Part shown: positions 47,710 through 58,864 of the stretch, piece by piece
Position numbering within the stretch: the stretch's first letter is position 1
Layout: each line of letters starts with the position of its first letter
NCBI GenBank assembly: GCA_030403585.1
Contig: JAUEPE010000002.1
Span: 186,001 to 250,000 of the forward strand
Reading direction: 5' to 3'
Length of the DNA: 64,000 nt
From: Frankia sp. RB7
GTDB lineage: Bacteria; Pseudomonadota; Alphaproteobacteria; Rhizobiales; Xanthobacteraceae
Position numbers and translations under genes: made by a program
Notes under the pieces: model-generated
What the model was told of the DNA's origin: nothing
Database searches by the model: none
The model's input: only the letters and a program-made list of their open reading frames with translations

Positions 47710-49779
47710 TTACCACGGGCTGGCGCGCATTTTCGCCATGGCCAGATATGTCGATTCACTGAAGCCTGATGTCCCCGAGCTCGATCCCTGAAAGAGGTCG
47801 AGCACCGGCGAGTAGGTCTGACTGGCGTTCCTCGCGTCATACATGGCCGAGAAGCGGCTCAACAGCTTTGCCACTTTCGCGGGATCCCCGAGATCTTTGA
47901 TATTGAGGTATTTCGTCACAATCTTGGCTTGCTGATCGATCTGCATCGCAGCCATCTGGTCAGGCAAATCGAAGGTGGTTCGAAATACCTCCGAAAGAGC
48001 CTTGTCGGCAAGGATGTCGTAGGCGGACGTGATGTGTCCGGCCATGCGCTGGAAATACAGCGCCAGACGCACGCCGGGATTGGTATCGCCCTGTTGCTGT
48101 TCCAGGCTTTGCTCCAGAAAATTCTTTTGCGTGGCCAGAAATTGATCGCGCTTTTGCGGGCCCACCGTCGGAAGACGCGCGACGTTGCCCTTGCTGTCAA
48201 AATTGAACGACGCCGCGATCTCGGCAAAACGCGGGTCGCTCTCGGTGTTTGCGAAGCTCTTGGGATCGTTCAGATCAGAGGCGAAGATCTTCTTGAGATA
48301 GGCGGTGGTCACTTTCGCAGGGTCCAGACCCTTGGCGACAAGAATGAAGTCGACCATCTTCCTGTTCGCAAGCAGGTCGGAAACGCTGTCGATTTCGCCT
48401 ATCGACTGTTGATAGTCCGTCGCGTCTTTCTGGGCTTGGGCCTTGATCTTCGCCTGGTCCTGCGTGCTTGCAGTCTTCAACTTCGCGATGACGTAGTCTT
48501 TGGCGAAATCGAGGATCTCGGCCGAATCCTGAGCCGCCAGGGGTGTCGTCAGATTGCCTTTGGCGTCAAAGTTGAACGCGCGGGCGAGCTTGACGTATCG
48601 ATCGTCCTTGAGCGTATAGACGTAGCTCTTGGGATCGTTGAGGTCGCTTTCGAGAACAGCCTTCACGGTGGATTGTGAGACTTGTGTGGGATCGAGGCCG
48701 ACGGCCGCCAGCGCAAAATTATACGCGCCTGGTGTGGACACGAGCGTCTGGAGCGAAGTCACATTGGGGATGAATTTTCTGAATTGTGCGATGACCAGAG
48801 CTTCCTGCAACGGGCTTGCCGCCGAATAGACCGCCGACTTGCTGTCGTCGAAGCTCTGGTTCGTGCTTGCGAGGTTTGCAGCGGTCTGCGCAGGTGTCCC
48901 CGGTGGAAGCGACCCGTCGGCGGAAAACTCGAACGCGCCGGCCAGATCCATGAACCGGCCCGTCGTCGCGATGGCGTCGTTGGTGCTGGATATGCTGCTC
49001 ACGGCCGTCTGCAGGCGATATTTCTCGACCAATATCTGCACGTTCAACTGATCGACGTCGGCGCCGGGCTGCGACAGCTGCGCCGTGTAGTCGGAAATCT
49101 TCGAGCTGGCGTCGGTGGCATCCGATTTGGCCTGGGCCAGCTGGGCGTTCAGGCCGTCCAGCTGAGACGAGAAGGTGGTGTTGACGTAGCTGTTCGGATC
49201 GGACGGGTCGCTGGACAAGACCTGCTTGATGGTGTCACGCGGCCACTTGCTTTGATCGATCCCGAATGCCGAGGCGACATAGTTGCGAAGACGATCGTCG
49301 TTGAGAAGCTGGTCGGCACTGGTCACGCTGCCGATCGTGGCATTGTAGTAGGTCGTGTCGGCGGCAATTGCATCGACGTTGCTTTTCATGGCTGCCGTGT
49401 ACAGCCCGATCATGTCGTCGGTCTGGCTATCTGACTGCGCAACCTTCGTTTCACCGCCCCCGAAGGAAAATGCCGCGGCAAAATCCCGGTAACGCTTGTC
49501 GATCAGCGTGTTGGCAAAACTCTTGGAGTCCGAGAGATCGCTCTGCAGCACTTTCTTCATGAAAGCCTTGGCGTAGGCCATGTCCTCCAGGCCATAGGCT
49601 TTCGTGACGTAGTGATACAGGCGATAGTCCTTCATCAGATCGTCGACGGAGTGCACCTTGCCGATGTTGGCTTTGTAGTAGGCGGCGTCGCGCGATACGT
49701 CCGCTTGCTGCGACACCCGCGTCAGGGTCTGTGCGAGATTGCGCGCGACGTAGCTATAGCCAAAATAGGTGGACACCAT
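47710..49779 (-). CDS. Large DUF1217 repeat protein
   Basis: 689 residues with no signal peptide or membrane helix. It is built of about five tandem units of roughly 80-130 residues, each with the wording (S/L)xxLxxDxR...YV..AFGLD......IK.VL.SDL.DPKS(Y/F).N....D.RY...A.AF.FD, at about 25-110, 125-215, 335-425, 460-555 and 590-670; a Gln/Asp-rich coiled stretch (about 225-285) separates units two and three. DUF1217 proteins in alphaproteobacteria are sometimes linked to flagella, but most have fewer units. The start at 49779 (MVSTYFGYSYVARNLAQ) is preferred to an upstream TTG. Confidence 0.78.
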   Translation of the reverse strand: MVSTYFGYSYVARNLAQTLTRVSQQADVSRDAAYYKANIGKVHSVDDLMKDYRLYHYVTKAYGLEDMAYAKAFMKKVLQSDLSDSKSFANTLIDKRYRDFAAAFSFGGGETKVAQSDSQTDDMIGLYTAAMKSNVDAIAADTTYYNATIGSVTSADQLLNDDRLRNYVASAFGIDQSKWPRDTIKQVLSSDPSDPNSYVNTTFSSQLDGLNAQLAQAKSDATDASSKISDYTAQLSQPGADVDQLNVQILVEKYRLQTAVSSISSTNDAIATTGRFMDLAGAFEFSADGSLPPGTPAQTAANLASTNQSFDDSKSAVYSAASPLQEALVIAQFRKFIPNVTSLQTLVSTPGAYNFALAAVGLDPTQVSQSTVKAVLESDLNDPKSYVYTLKDDRYVKLARAFNFDAKGNLTTPLAAQDSAEILDFAKDYVIAKLKTASTQDQAKIKAQAQKDATDYQQSIGEIDSVSDLLANRKMVDFILVAKGLDPAKVTTAYLKKIFASDLNDPKSFANTESDPRFAEIAASFNFDSKGNVARLPTVGPQKRDQFLATQKNFLEQSLEQQQGDTNPGVRLALYFQRMAGHITSAYDILADKALSEVFRTTFDLPDQMAAMQIDQQAKIVTKYLNIKDLGDPAKVAKLLSRFSAMYDARNASQTYSPVLDLFQGSSSGTSGFSESTYLAMAKMRASPW

Positions 49780-50654
49780 GGGGAATTCCTGACGGCTCGG
49801 CGGGTCCTGGACGTCCGTCAATCATTGCCGGGTCGCAAGGCAGGGACTGGCCTCATGCCAGCGCAGAAACATTGTTACAATTCATTGCTGCGATTCTGGG
49901 CGACAACTTCAGGTATGATTTTGCGTCCAAGTGCCGCATCGCATGGATCGTTCCGGCAAGCTTGCCGCAAGCACGATGTGAGTAAGCTTCATCGTCCCAT
50001 TGGCATCTGCAATTGCGGACACGTTTTCACGTCCTCGCGGCAGATCGTGCCCGAGCTTTGCGGCCGTTGCCGCCCCCGAAAGTGCCGAGGGCGCAGGGAA
50101 GGCCGGGTGCCGGCTGGCACCCGCGGTCCACTGTGCGATAATCGCGCTACAAGAGGCTGCACAGCGGCATACAGGTGAAGCCAAACATCCGGCCTTCCCT
50201 GCGCAATGGTTTGACGGCTTATGTCGCGCTCTCCCCGGGGAGCGATGCACTATTGCCCCCGTCGCCTTGCGGATGGCTGATGCGGAGACCCGGTCGGGCC
50301 AAACGCATCACCGCAAGACTTGGCACACAGACTCCGGGCGCCAGGACCACACGATTTTGCCGTACGCAGATCACACCGGTCGTGCGCGCGACGCTTTTGC
50401 TCACGGTTGCCCGCCCTGCAAAACCCTTCGCGCCGATGTGACCCACGTCCACCACGTCCCATCCCGCGTGTCGTGACGATCGCGATAGCGCCCCTCGGCC
50501 GGGTTGGGATGGTCGCAATATGCTGTAGTTCCGAATTCGCGTAAAGCGAATTATTTTGATCTGGGAGCCTTGACCATGGTCTGGCGTGTTTTGCCCGCCG
50601 GGCAGCGCAAGGGCTCGTGGGTGGAGGTGCGTATTGCGCTGCGCTAAATCCGCC
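49780..50654. other. Intergenic region with a dispersed repeat
   Basis: No gene is supported. From about 50080 to 50500 it holds a dispersed repeat (listed separately). The open frames here on either strand are readings of that repeat. The last 100 bases, up to the end of the nucleoside hydrolase gene, show nothing further. Confidence 0.6.
50080..50500. repeat. Dispersed Bradyrhizobium repeat, about 0.4 kb
   Basis: It starts with a 16-base perfect inverted repeat: GCGCAGGGAAGGCCGG (50091-50106) and CCGGCCTTCCCTGCGC (50189-50204). The rest is compositionally distinct and encodes the false protein phrase RTTGVICVRQNRVVLAPGV on the minus strand, which I recall from many Bradyrhizobium hypothetical proteins. 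I recognise it as a repeated element from memory; the limits are approximate. Confidence 0.65.
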
Positions 50655-51581
50655 CTACGTCACCTTCGATGCGGCGAAGTCCCTCAGCTTCACGAAAAAG
50701 TCCTTCAGGATCGGATTGCGATCCACATAGGTCACGTAGCGTATCGGATGCCGCCTTCGATCGACGCTCCAGGTCATCTGTTCGGTGAGAACCGGGGCCG
50801 GGATGATCACGCTCGGTGCCCAGATGGGGTTGAGCAGCCAGCCGACCGGCGCCATGTCCCAGATCTCCTTGGCCCAGCCCATGTGATCCGACGAATACTC
50901 CTTGAACCGCATCGCCAGGAACGCGCCGATGCTGCCGTGCGGTTCAACGTAGCGCTCGATCTCCGGTACCGTCGCGTGAAGGCGCGAGGTGACGCCCTTG
51001 CACGGCACCAGGACAAGCGGCACGCCGCTGTCGAGCAGCACCTGCGCGCCGCCGACATCCTGCTTGAGGTTGAACTCGATGGTGTCAGGCCATTCCAGCG
51101 CGTGGCCGCCAAGCCAGACCACCACGATGCGGTCGATGATGTCGGGGGCTTTCAGCAGCGCCGAGGCGACGTTGCTGATGGCGCCGATGGCGATGACATA
51201 GAGCGGATTGTCGGGCGAGCCAGCGCGCGCCCGGGCCACGAGGTCGTCGACGGCGGGGGCTGGCTGCGCCGTTTTGGTTGGGCCGACATAGTCGGTGACG
51301 CCGTGATGAACCAGGCCATCCGGCGCGATGTTCAGGCGCTCCAGCAGGCGCAGGATTTCCTGATAGCTCAGCTCCATGCCGCGCGCGGGACTGCCCGCGC
51401 GCGCATTGAAGAACGGCGCGGCGTAGATCGCCTCGACGTCAAAGCGCTCCGGCGACAGCAGCATCTGCACCAGTGCGAACTGATCGTCGATCTCGTTGTA
51501 AGTGTCGGTGTCGAGCACGACGCGCAACCGGCCGACCGGTGGCTCCAGGAGTTTGAGGCGGGCTGCATCCGTAAGTGTCAT
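50655..51581 (-). CDS. Nucleoside hydrolase
   Basis: 308 residues of the IU-nucleoside hydrolase family, which splits nucleosides to base and ribose. The Ca2+ site is seen in VVLDTDTYNEIDDQFAL near the N-terminus; later AIGAISNVASAL. The substrate base is not predictable. The start at 51581 drops a longer reading without family support. It lies 31 bases after the HAD gene. Confidence 0.9.
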   Translation of the reverse strand: MTLTDAARLKLLEPPVGRLRVVLDTDTYNEIDDQFALVQMLLSPERFDVEAIYAAPFFNARAGSPARGMELSYQEILRLLERLNIAPDGLVHHGVTDYVGPTKTAQPAPAVDDLVARARAGSPDNPLYVIAIGAISNVASALLKAPDIIDRIVVVWLGGHALEWPDTIEFNLKQDVGGAQVLLDSGVPLVLVPCKGVTSRLHATVPEIERYVEPHGSIGAFLAMRFKEYSSDHMGWAKEIWDMAPVGWLLNPIWAPSVIIPAPVLTEQMTWSVDRRRHPIRYVTYVDRNPILKDFFVKLRDFAASKVT

Positions 51582-51612
51582 CACCGTCTCCTTGAGGCGT
51601 GGCGATCGCGGA

Positions 51613-52254
51613 TCAGGCTTTTGCCGGCGTCCGGCAAATCGCATCCGCGATCTCATCCATCTGCGCGAACATGTAATCGGGCGCAAGTGCCTGCAACGCT
51701 GCCGGCGCAGCATAGCCCCAGCTGACCGCACCGCAGGCGATGCCAACCGCGCGCGCCGCCTCGATGTCGCGGACCTCGTCGCCGATGGAAATGACTTCTG
51801 CCGGGGCGACGCCGGCGCGCCGGATCACGCGGCGGAATTTCGCAGGCTTGCCGAACACCGAAGCCGCGCAGTCGAAATGCGAGAACAGCGACGCGACGTC
51901 GCCAAGCTTGGCCCGCGCATTGACCTCGCTGTCCGACGTCACCAGCGCGAGCTGCACGTCGTTCTCGGCCAGCGTCCGCAGCATCGCCTCGGCGCCCGCA
52001 AACAGCGAAATCTCCGCCGCCGCTTCGCCCTTCAGCCGCCGCGCATGCCGCGCGATCGCCGGCAGCTTCCACAAGGGCACCCCGAGCCGGCTGAGAATCT
52101 CGCGCGTCGACGCATGCCGCAGCTCCTCGACGTCCTCATCCCGCACGCGCCGAAAGCCGAAGCGGTCGGCGACGTCGTTGATGGTGCGCAGGAACCAGGG
52201 GAAGCTGTCGACGAGCGTGCCGTCGAGATCGAAGATGGCGAGGGAGTAGGGCAT
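51613..52254 (-). CDS. HAD-family phosphatase (phosphoglycolate phosphatase-like)
   Basis: 213 residues. HAD motifs: nucleophile D in FDLDGTLVDS, Ser/Thr in LVTSDSE, Lys in FGKPAKF, and acidic IGDEVRDIEAA. Substrate unknown. It is first in a two-gene operon with the nucleoside hydrolase, so it could act in nucleotide or sugar-phosphate salvage. Confidence 0.9.
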   Translation of the reverse strand: MPYSLAIFDLDGTLVDSFPWFLRTINDVADRFGFRRVRDEDVEELRHASTREILSRLGVPLWKLPAIARHARRLKGEAAAEISLFAGAEAMLRTLAENDVQLALVTSDSEVNARAKLGDVASLFSHFDCAASVFGKPAKFRRVIRRAGVAPAEVISIGDEVRDIEAARAVGIACGAVSWGYAAPAALQALAPDYMFAQMDEIADAICRTPAKA

Positions 52255-52353
52255 GGAGGAGGGGAGTGCCGGGCGGACTGATCATCGCGCTCGCTGGCGA
52301 CGCGCTGACAGACGCTGCTGGTGGTGCTATATTGACATTTGAAGAGGTGACAG

Positions 52354-52581
52354 ATGTCGGAGTTACTAGCAAGGATTACAGTCGACCCGCAGCGTATGCA
52401 TGGACGCCCGTGCATTCGCGACCTGCGCATCACCGTTGCCGACGTTCTGGGACTGCTGTCAGCCGGACAGTCGCGCGAGAGCATCCTTGAAGACTATCCG
52501 TATCTGGAAGAAGCGGATATCGACGCAGTGCTCGCCTATGCTGCGCGTCAGGTTGACCACCCAATCATAGCGGCCAAATAG
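52354..52581 (+). CDS. DUF433 antitoxin
   Basis: 75 residues with the DUF433 pattern RITVDPQRMHGRPCIRDLRITVADVLGLLSAGQSRESILEDYPYL. DUF433 proteins are paired with PIN-like DUF5615 toxins. The downstream partner has no usable start codon. Confidence 0.88.
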   Translation: MSELLARITVDPQRMHGRPCIRDLRITVADVLGLLSAGQSRESILEDYPYLEEADIDAVLAYAARQVDHPIIAAK

Positions 52582-52630
52582 CTCGCTTTATCTAATTGAC
52601 GCTCAGCTTCCCCCTGCACTCGCAGAAGCC

Positions 52631-52918
52631 ATGCGTCGCGCTGGGTACGATGCGGCTCATGTGGCCGAGTTCGGGATGGCAAACGCGACCGACGCGGCAA
52701 TCTGGAGCGCAGCCATTTCTCGATCGGCCGTTCTCGTTACCAAGGACCGCGATTTCTCTCTCCTTCGCGCCGCAGAGAAGCAGGGGCCGATCGTGCTGTG
52801 GGTCCGGGTTGGCAACATCGACAATCGCGCCCTGGTCCGTCAGATCTTGAGCGCCATGCCGCAAATTGGCGAAGCGGTTGCACGGGGGGAGGCCGTCATC
52901 GAATTTGTCGGTGGTTAG
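52631..52918 (+). CDS. DUF5615 PIN-like toxin, start codon probably lost
   Basis: The only normal start in this frame is the ATG at 52631, giving 95 residues that lack the usual first beta strand. The coding match continues upstream to 52577: LYLIDAQLPPALAEAM, where D is the first acidic active-site residue of the family. No ATG, GTG, TTG or CTG exists between the in-frame stop at 52568-52570 and 52631. The bases AAATAGCTCG differ by one missing G from AAATGAGCTCG, which would restore ATG (and overlap the DUF433 stop). The rest (VLVTKDRDFSLL) is intact. Probably inactive or started at a non-standard codon. Confidence 0.7.
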   Translation: MRRAGYDAAHVAEFGMANATDAAIWSAAISRSAVLVTKDRDFSLLRAAEKQGPIVLWVRVGNIDNRALVRQILSAMPQIGEAVARGEAVIEFVGG

Positions 52919-53134
52919 CGTGGCAAGCGGGCTCGAACCACCCTTCCTATTTCATCGGGAGAATCTATCGATCAACGCCGCTGTCCGCGTTCGCGAATGC
53001 GAAGATCTATATCGCCATACTCGCTGACGCGAGCCGCGAAACGTCGAGGTCGGATCGTCCGCTCCGCGCGGTATTCCCACCTGATTTTCGCGACCAGATA
53101 TCGTGGCTTCTTCGACTGTAGCAACGGGGCGTCT

Positions 53135-56119
<2,985 letters not shown>

Positions 56120-56216
56120 CCGGGTTGCCCTCAAGGAATCCCAAAGGCGCGCGATCGCGCCGACATAAAAGGCACGCTTCGCCGGAACCGGGATCGGCGC
56201 CGATGGGGTTGTCAGC

Positions 56217-56231
56217 GAACGTAGGAAGAAC
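56217..56231 (-). promoter_or_regulatory. LexA (SOS) box for uvrA
   Basis: GAACGTAGGAAGAAC: two GAAC units with 7 bases between, the alphaproteobacterial LexA site. It lies 97 bases before the uvrA ATG, so uvrA should be SOS-induced. Confidence 0.75.
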
Positions 56232-56330
56232 GGAGACGGATTTCCAGAGGGACTTGCGAATCGTCAACGGATTGTTGGTGCGCTGGCGGGACTTGGCAGC
56301 AGGAACCCGCGTGTAGCGCACGAAAAGCAA

Positions 56331-56355
56331 AAAGGCCGGCACAAGGCCGGCCTTT
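56331..56355 (-). terminator. Terminator of the outer-membrane protein gene
   Basis: AAAGGCCGG (56331-56339) pairs with CCGGCCTTT (56347-56355). It is 28 bases after the gene's stop on the minus strand and ends in a short T/A tract. Confidence 0.8.
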
Positions 56356-56383
56356 CGTAACGCGATGGCGTTGGAGCCGAAGC

Positions 56384-57061
56384 TCAGTACTTCGCAACGA
56401 TCGGGCCGTTGAAGTGATAGTTCACGCCGACCTGCACGGTGTGGAAGTTGACCGTGCCGGTCGGCAGGGCGCCGGTGAAGTAGGTCTCGCCGCCGAGGCT
56501 GCGATAGAGGTACTCACCCTTGACCGACCACTGCGGAGCGAAGAAGGCCTCGACGCCCGCGCCGACGGTCCAGCCGGAGTGGAATTTGCTGTCCGACACG
56601 GCCACGCCGAGCGCGGAGAGGGAGATCTTGTTGTCGATCCAGGCGTAGCCGCCCGTGCCGTACAACAGGACGTTGTTGACGGCGTAGCCGATGCGTCCGC
56701 GCAAGGTGCCCATCGCGTCGGTCTTCGAGCTCACGGTCACGACACCGAAGCCGGGAACGGTAGCTGCGGCGGAGGCGCTGACGTCAGCCCAGGAACCATC
56801 GGCTTCGATACCGAACACGACGTTGCCGGTCTGCCAGTTGTAGCCGGCGGTGCCGCCGACGAAGCCACCCTTCATCTTCGGATCACCAGAGGCGGCTTCC
56901 CAGGCGCCGCCACCGACGATACCGAGATAGAAGCCGGTCCAGTTGTAGACCGAAGCCACGGCCACCGGAGCCTTGGTGTAGGGGCGAGCCGCCAGATCGG
57001 CAGCCGAAGCGGCGCCAGTGAGGGCGAGCAGACAGGCCGAAGCCAACAAGATCTTCTTCAT
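56384..57061 (-). CDS. Outer-membrane beta-barrel protein (Omp25/Omp31-like)
   Basis: 225 residues: signal peptide MKKILLASACLLALTGAASA, then ADLAARPYTKAPVAVASVYNWTGFYLG, the signature of the rhizobial/Brucella Omp25-Omp31 group, alternating beta strands, and the last strand ending in an aromatic residue (KY). Located between uvrA and ssb, which are otherwise often adjacent. Confidence 0.92.
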   Translation of the reverse strand: MKKILLASACLLALTGAASAADLAARPYTKAPVAVASVYNWTGFYLGIVGGGAWEAASGDPKMKGGFVGGTAGYNWQTGNVVFGIEADGSWADVSASAAATVPGFGVVTVSSKTDAMGTLRGRIGYAVNNVLLYGTGGYAWIDNKISLSALGVAVSDSKFHSGWTVGAGVEAFFAPQWSVKGEYLYRSLGGETYFTGALPTGTVNFHTVQVGVNYHFNGPIVAKY

Positions 57062-57603
57062 ATTCAACTAATCCCAGTCCCAGTTTCTGTTGGTTGCCTT
57101 CCGTAGATCGGAAGGGCATCGGACGCGTTGGTCCAACTGGCGTCGGCTTACACCATTGAAGCCGCAAGTTGTGTCTCCGAAAAGTCACAACAGATATAAA
57201 ATGTAATGGTACCTGACCTATAATTCTCGTCGGAACCCGCAAACAAAAAGCTCGGTGCTAGGCCGGCGTTCGATTTTGAAGTGATGTCAGAGGGATATTC
57301 GACTTGGCTATCAAGCGAAGTTCGCGCGGACGTGGTCGATATCGACGTCCTGGCTGATGCGTCCGGAGGGCGTAGCAACGCCAGGTGGTGCTCCGACGAA
57401 GTTGCCTGAGTACATTCGGCATCAAAATCTCACCGGAACAAATCTGGAACAAAGCTCGAGCGGGTGCTATATATGGGGATAACCCGAGGGCTGATGGGCT
57501 GAGCGGTTCGCGCAAGCGTATAGGGTCGCGTCAACAGGCTGAAGAGGACCGCAGCGCGGGCGCGCCTTTTCGAAATTCAGTGGATTTGGAGTGGAGAGCG
57601 GCG
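57062..57603. other. Region between the outer-membrane protein gene and ssb
   Basis: No gene is supported. It contains the upstream region of the outer-membrane gene (minus strand) and, from 57436, the LexA box and promoter of ssb. Several open frames here are short and start in non-coding sequence. Confidence 0.6.
57436..57450 (+). promoter_or_regulatory. LexA (SOS) box for ssb
   Basis: GAACAAATCTGGAAC: GAAC-N7-GAAC. It overlaps the likely -35 region: CTATAT, the rhizobial -10 sequence, is at 57467-57472, about 17 bases on. LexA bound here would block the ssb promoter. Confidence 0.78.
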
Positions 57604-58107
57604 ATGGCGGGAAGCGTCAACAAGGTCATTCTGGTTGGAAATCTCGGCAAGGATCCGGAAATCCGCCGCACCCAGGACGGGCGGCCGATCGCGAATCTGA
57701 GCATCGCTACCTCGGAGACCTGGCGTGACAAGAACAGCGGCGAGCGCAAGGAAAAGACCGAGTGGCATCGCGTCGTGATCTTTAATGAAGGGCTCTGCAA
57801 GGTCGCCGAGCAGTACCTGAAGAAGGGCGCCAAGGTTTACATCGAGGGCGCGCTCCAGACCCGCAAATGGACTGATCAGGCCGGCGTAGAGAAGTACTCC
57901 ACCGAAGTTGTGCTGCAGGGCTTCAACTCCACCCTGACGATGCTCGACGGCCGCAGCGGCGGCGGTGGAGGCGGCAGCTTCGGCGATGAGCCGGGCGGCG
58001 ATTTCGGCTCGTCCGGTCCCGTCAGCAGCGCGCCGCGCCGTCCCGTGGCCGCAAGCGGCGGCGGTGGTGGCCGTAACAACGACATGGACGACGATATCCC
58101 GTTCTGA
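57604..58107 (+). CDS. ssb: Single-stranded DNA-binding protein
   Basis: 167 residues: the OB fold (about 1-112, [36 protein letters not shown]), a Gly/Ser-rich linker and the acidic tip DMDDDIPF that contacts repair and replication proteins. The ATG at 57604 gives the standard start. SOS control is supported by the LexA box 153 bases upstream. Confidence 0.97.
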   Translation: MAGSVNKVILVGNLGKDPEIRRTQDGRPIANLSIATSETWRDKNSGERKEKTEWHRVVIFNEGLCKVAEQYLKKGAKVYIEGALQTRKWTDQAGVEKYSTEVVLQGFNSTLTMLDGRSGGGGGGSFGDEPGGDFGSSGPVSSAPRRPVAASGGGGGRNNDMDDDIPF

Positions 58108-58233
58108 GGCGAGACTTCGCTTCAAGCTTTGCCTTGCTCTCATAGAGCGGCAGGTTTTCTTGCCAATTGACAGGTCAGGCTCGGTTTTTCCGGGCTGGCC
58201 TCATGTGCTGCCTCAAGCTTTTGACGGCCCGCG

Positions 58234-58272
58234 ATGTGAATGGTATTAACTTCATGTTAATCCTATTCACAT
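58234..58272. repeat. 17-base imperfect inverted repeat
   Basis: ATGTGAATGGTATTAAC (58234-58250) and GTTAATCCTATTCACAT (58256-58272) match at 14 of 17 positions around a 5-base loop (TTCAT). AT-rich, 27 bases before the DUF2306 pseudogene. It could be an operator or a hairpin. Confidence 0.6.
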
Positions 58273-58298
58273 GGCCGGTTGTCCAGAGGACGCGCCAC

Positions 58299-58696
58299 AT
58301 GAGCCTCGCGCCGCTGCTTGATGCCGCCCCGGCGATCCCGCTGCACGCCTTCGCGGCGATGGCGGCCTTCGTGCTTGGCATCGTCCAGTTCGCCGCGCCC
58401 AAGGCACGCTGCCCCATCGGACGGTCGGCTGGATCTGGGTGGCACTCATGGCCGTGGTGGCGGCATCGTCGTTCTGGATCCACCAGATCCGCATGGTCGG
58501 GCCGTTCGGCCCGATCCACCTGCTGTCGATCTTCACGCTGGTGATGCTGCCGCTGGCGGTGTGGCGGGCCCACACGCATCGCGTGACCGATCACCGTCGC
58601 ATCATGATCCTGCTGTTCACCGGTGCGCTGGTCGTGGCGGGACTGTTCACGCTGGTGCTGGGACGCATCATGCATCAGGTGTTTTTCGGGGCGTAA
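58299..58696 (+). pseudogene. DUF2306 membrane protein, frameshifted
   Basis: The first part (from the ATG at 58299, MSLAPLLDAAPAIPLHAFAAMAAFVLGIVQFAAPK) and the second (from about 58405, ...WVALMAVVAASSFWIHQIRMVGPFGPIHLLSIFTLVMLPL to the end) are the two halves of one DUF2306 protein of about 132 residues. They are in different frames. Putting back one G at 58403-58404 (AAGG to AAGGG) joins them: PKGTLPHRTVGWIWVALM. Either the gene is broken or the base was missed in sequencing. Confidence 0.75.
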
Positions 58697-58864
58697 CGGG
58701 CCGTTCCAGGCGGCTCGTTCCGGCGCCGCAGACGACAGGGCTGAGAAGCGCGTAAGTCTCTGGAAAAACAAACGGAAAAACCGCTTCCCAAGGGGTCGCA
58801 AGGGTGGTTATCAGGGCCTCGATGCGCTATATGATTCCCAGATAAAAACTCACCGGATTCCCCC

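Noticed and set aside
50219..50518. 99-residue minus-strand frame with RTTGVICVRQNRVVLAPGV
   Set aside because: Lies wholly in the dispersed repeat; better explained as repeat than gene.
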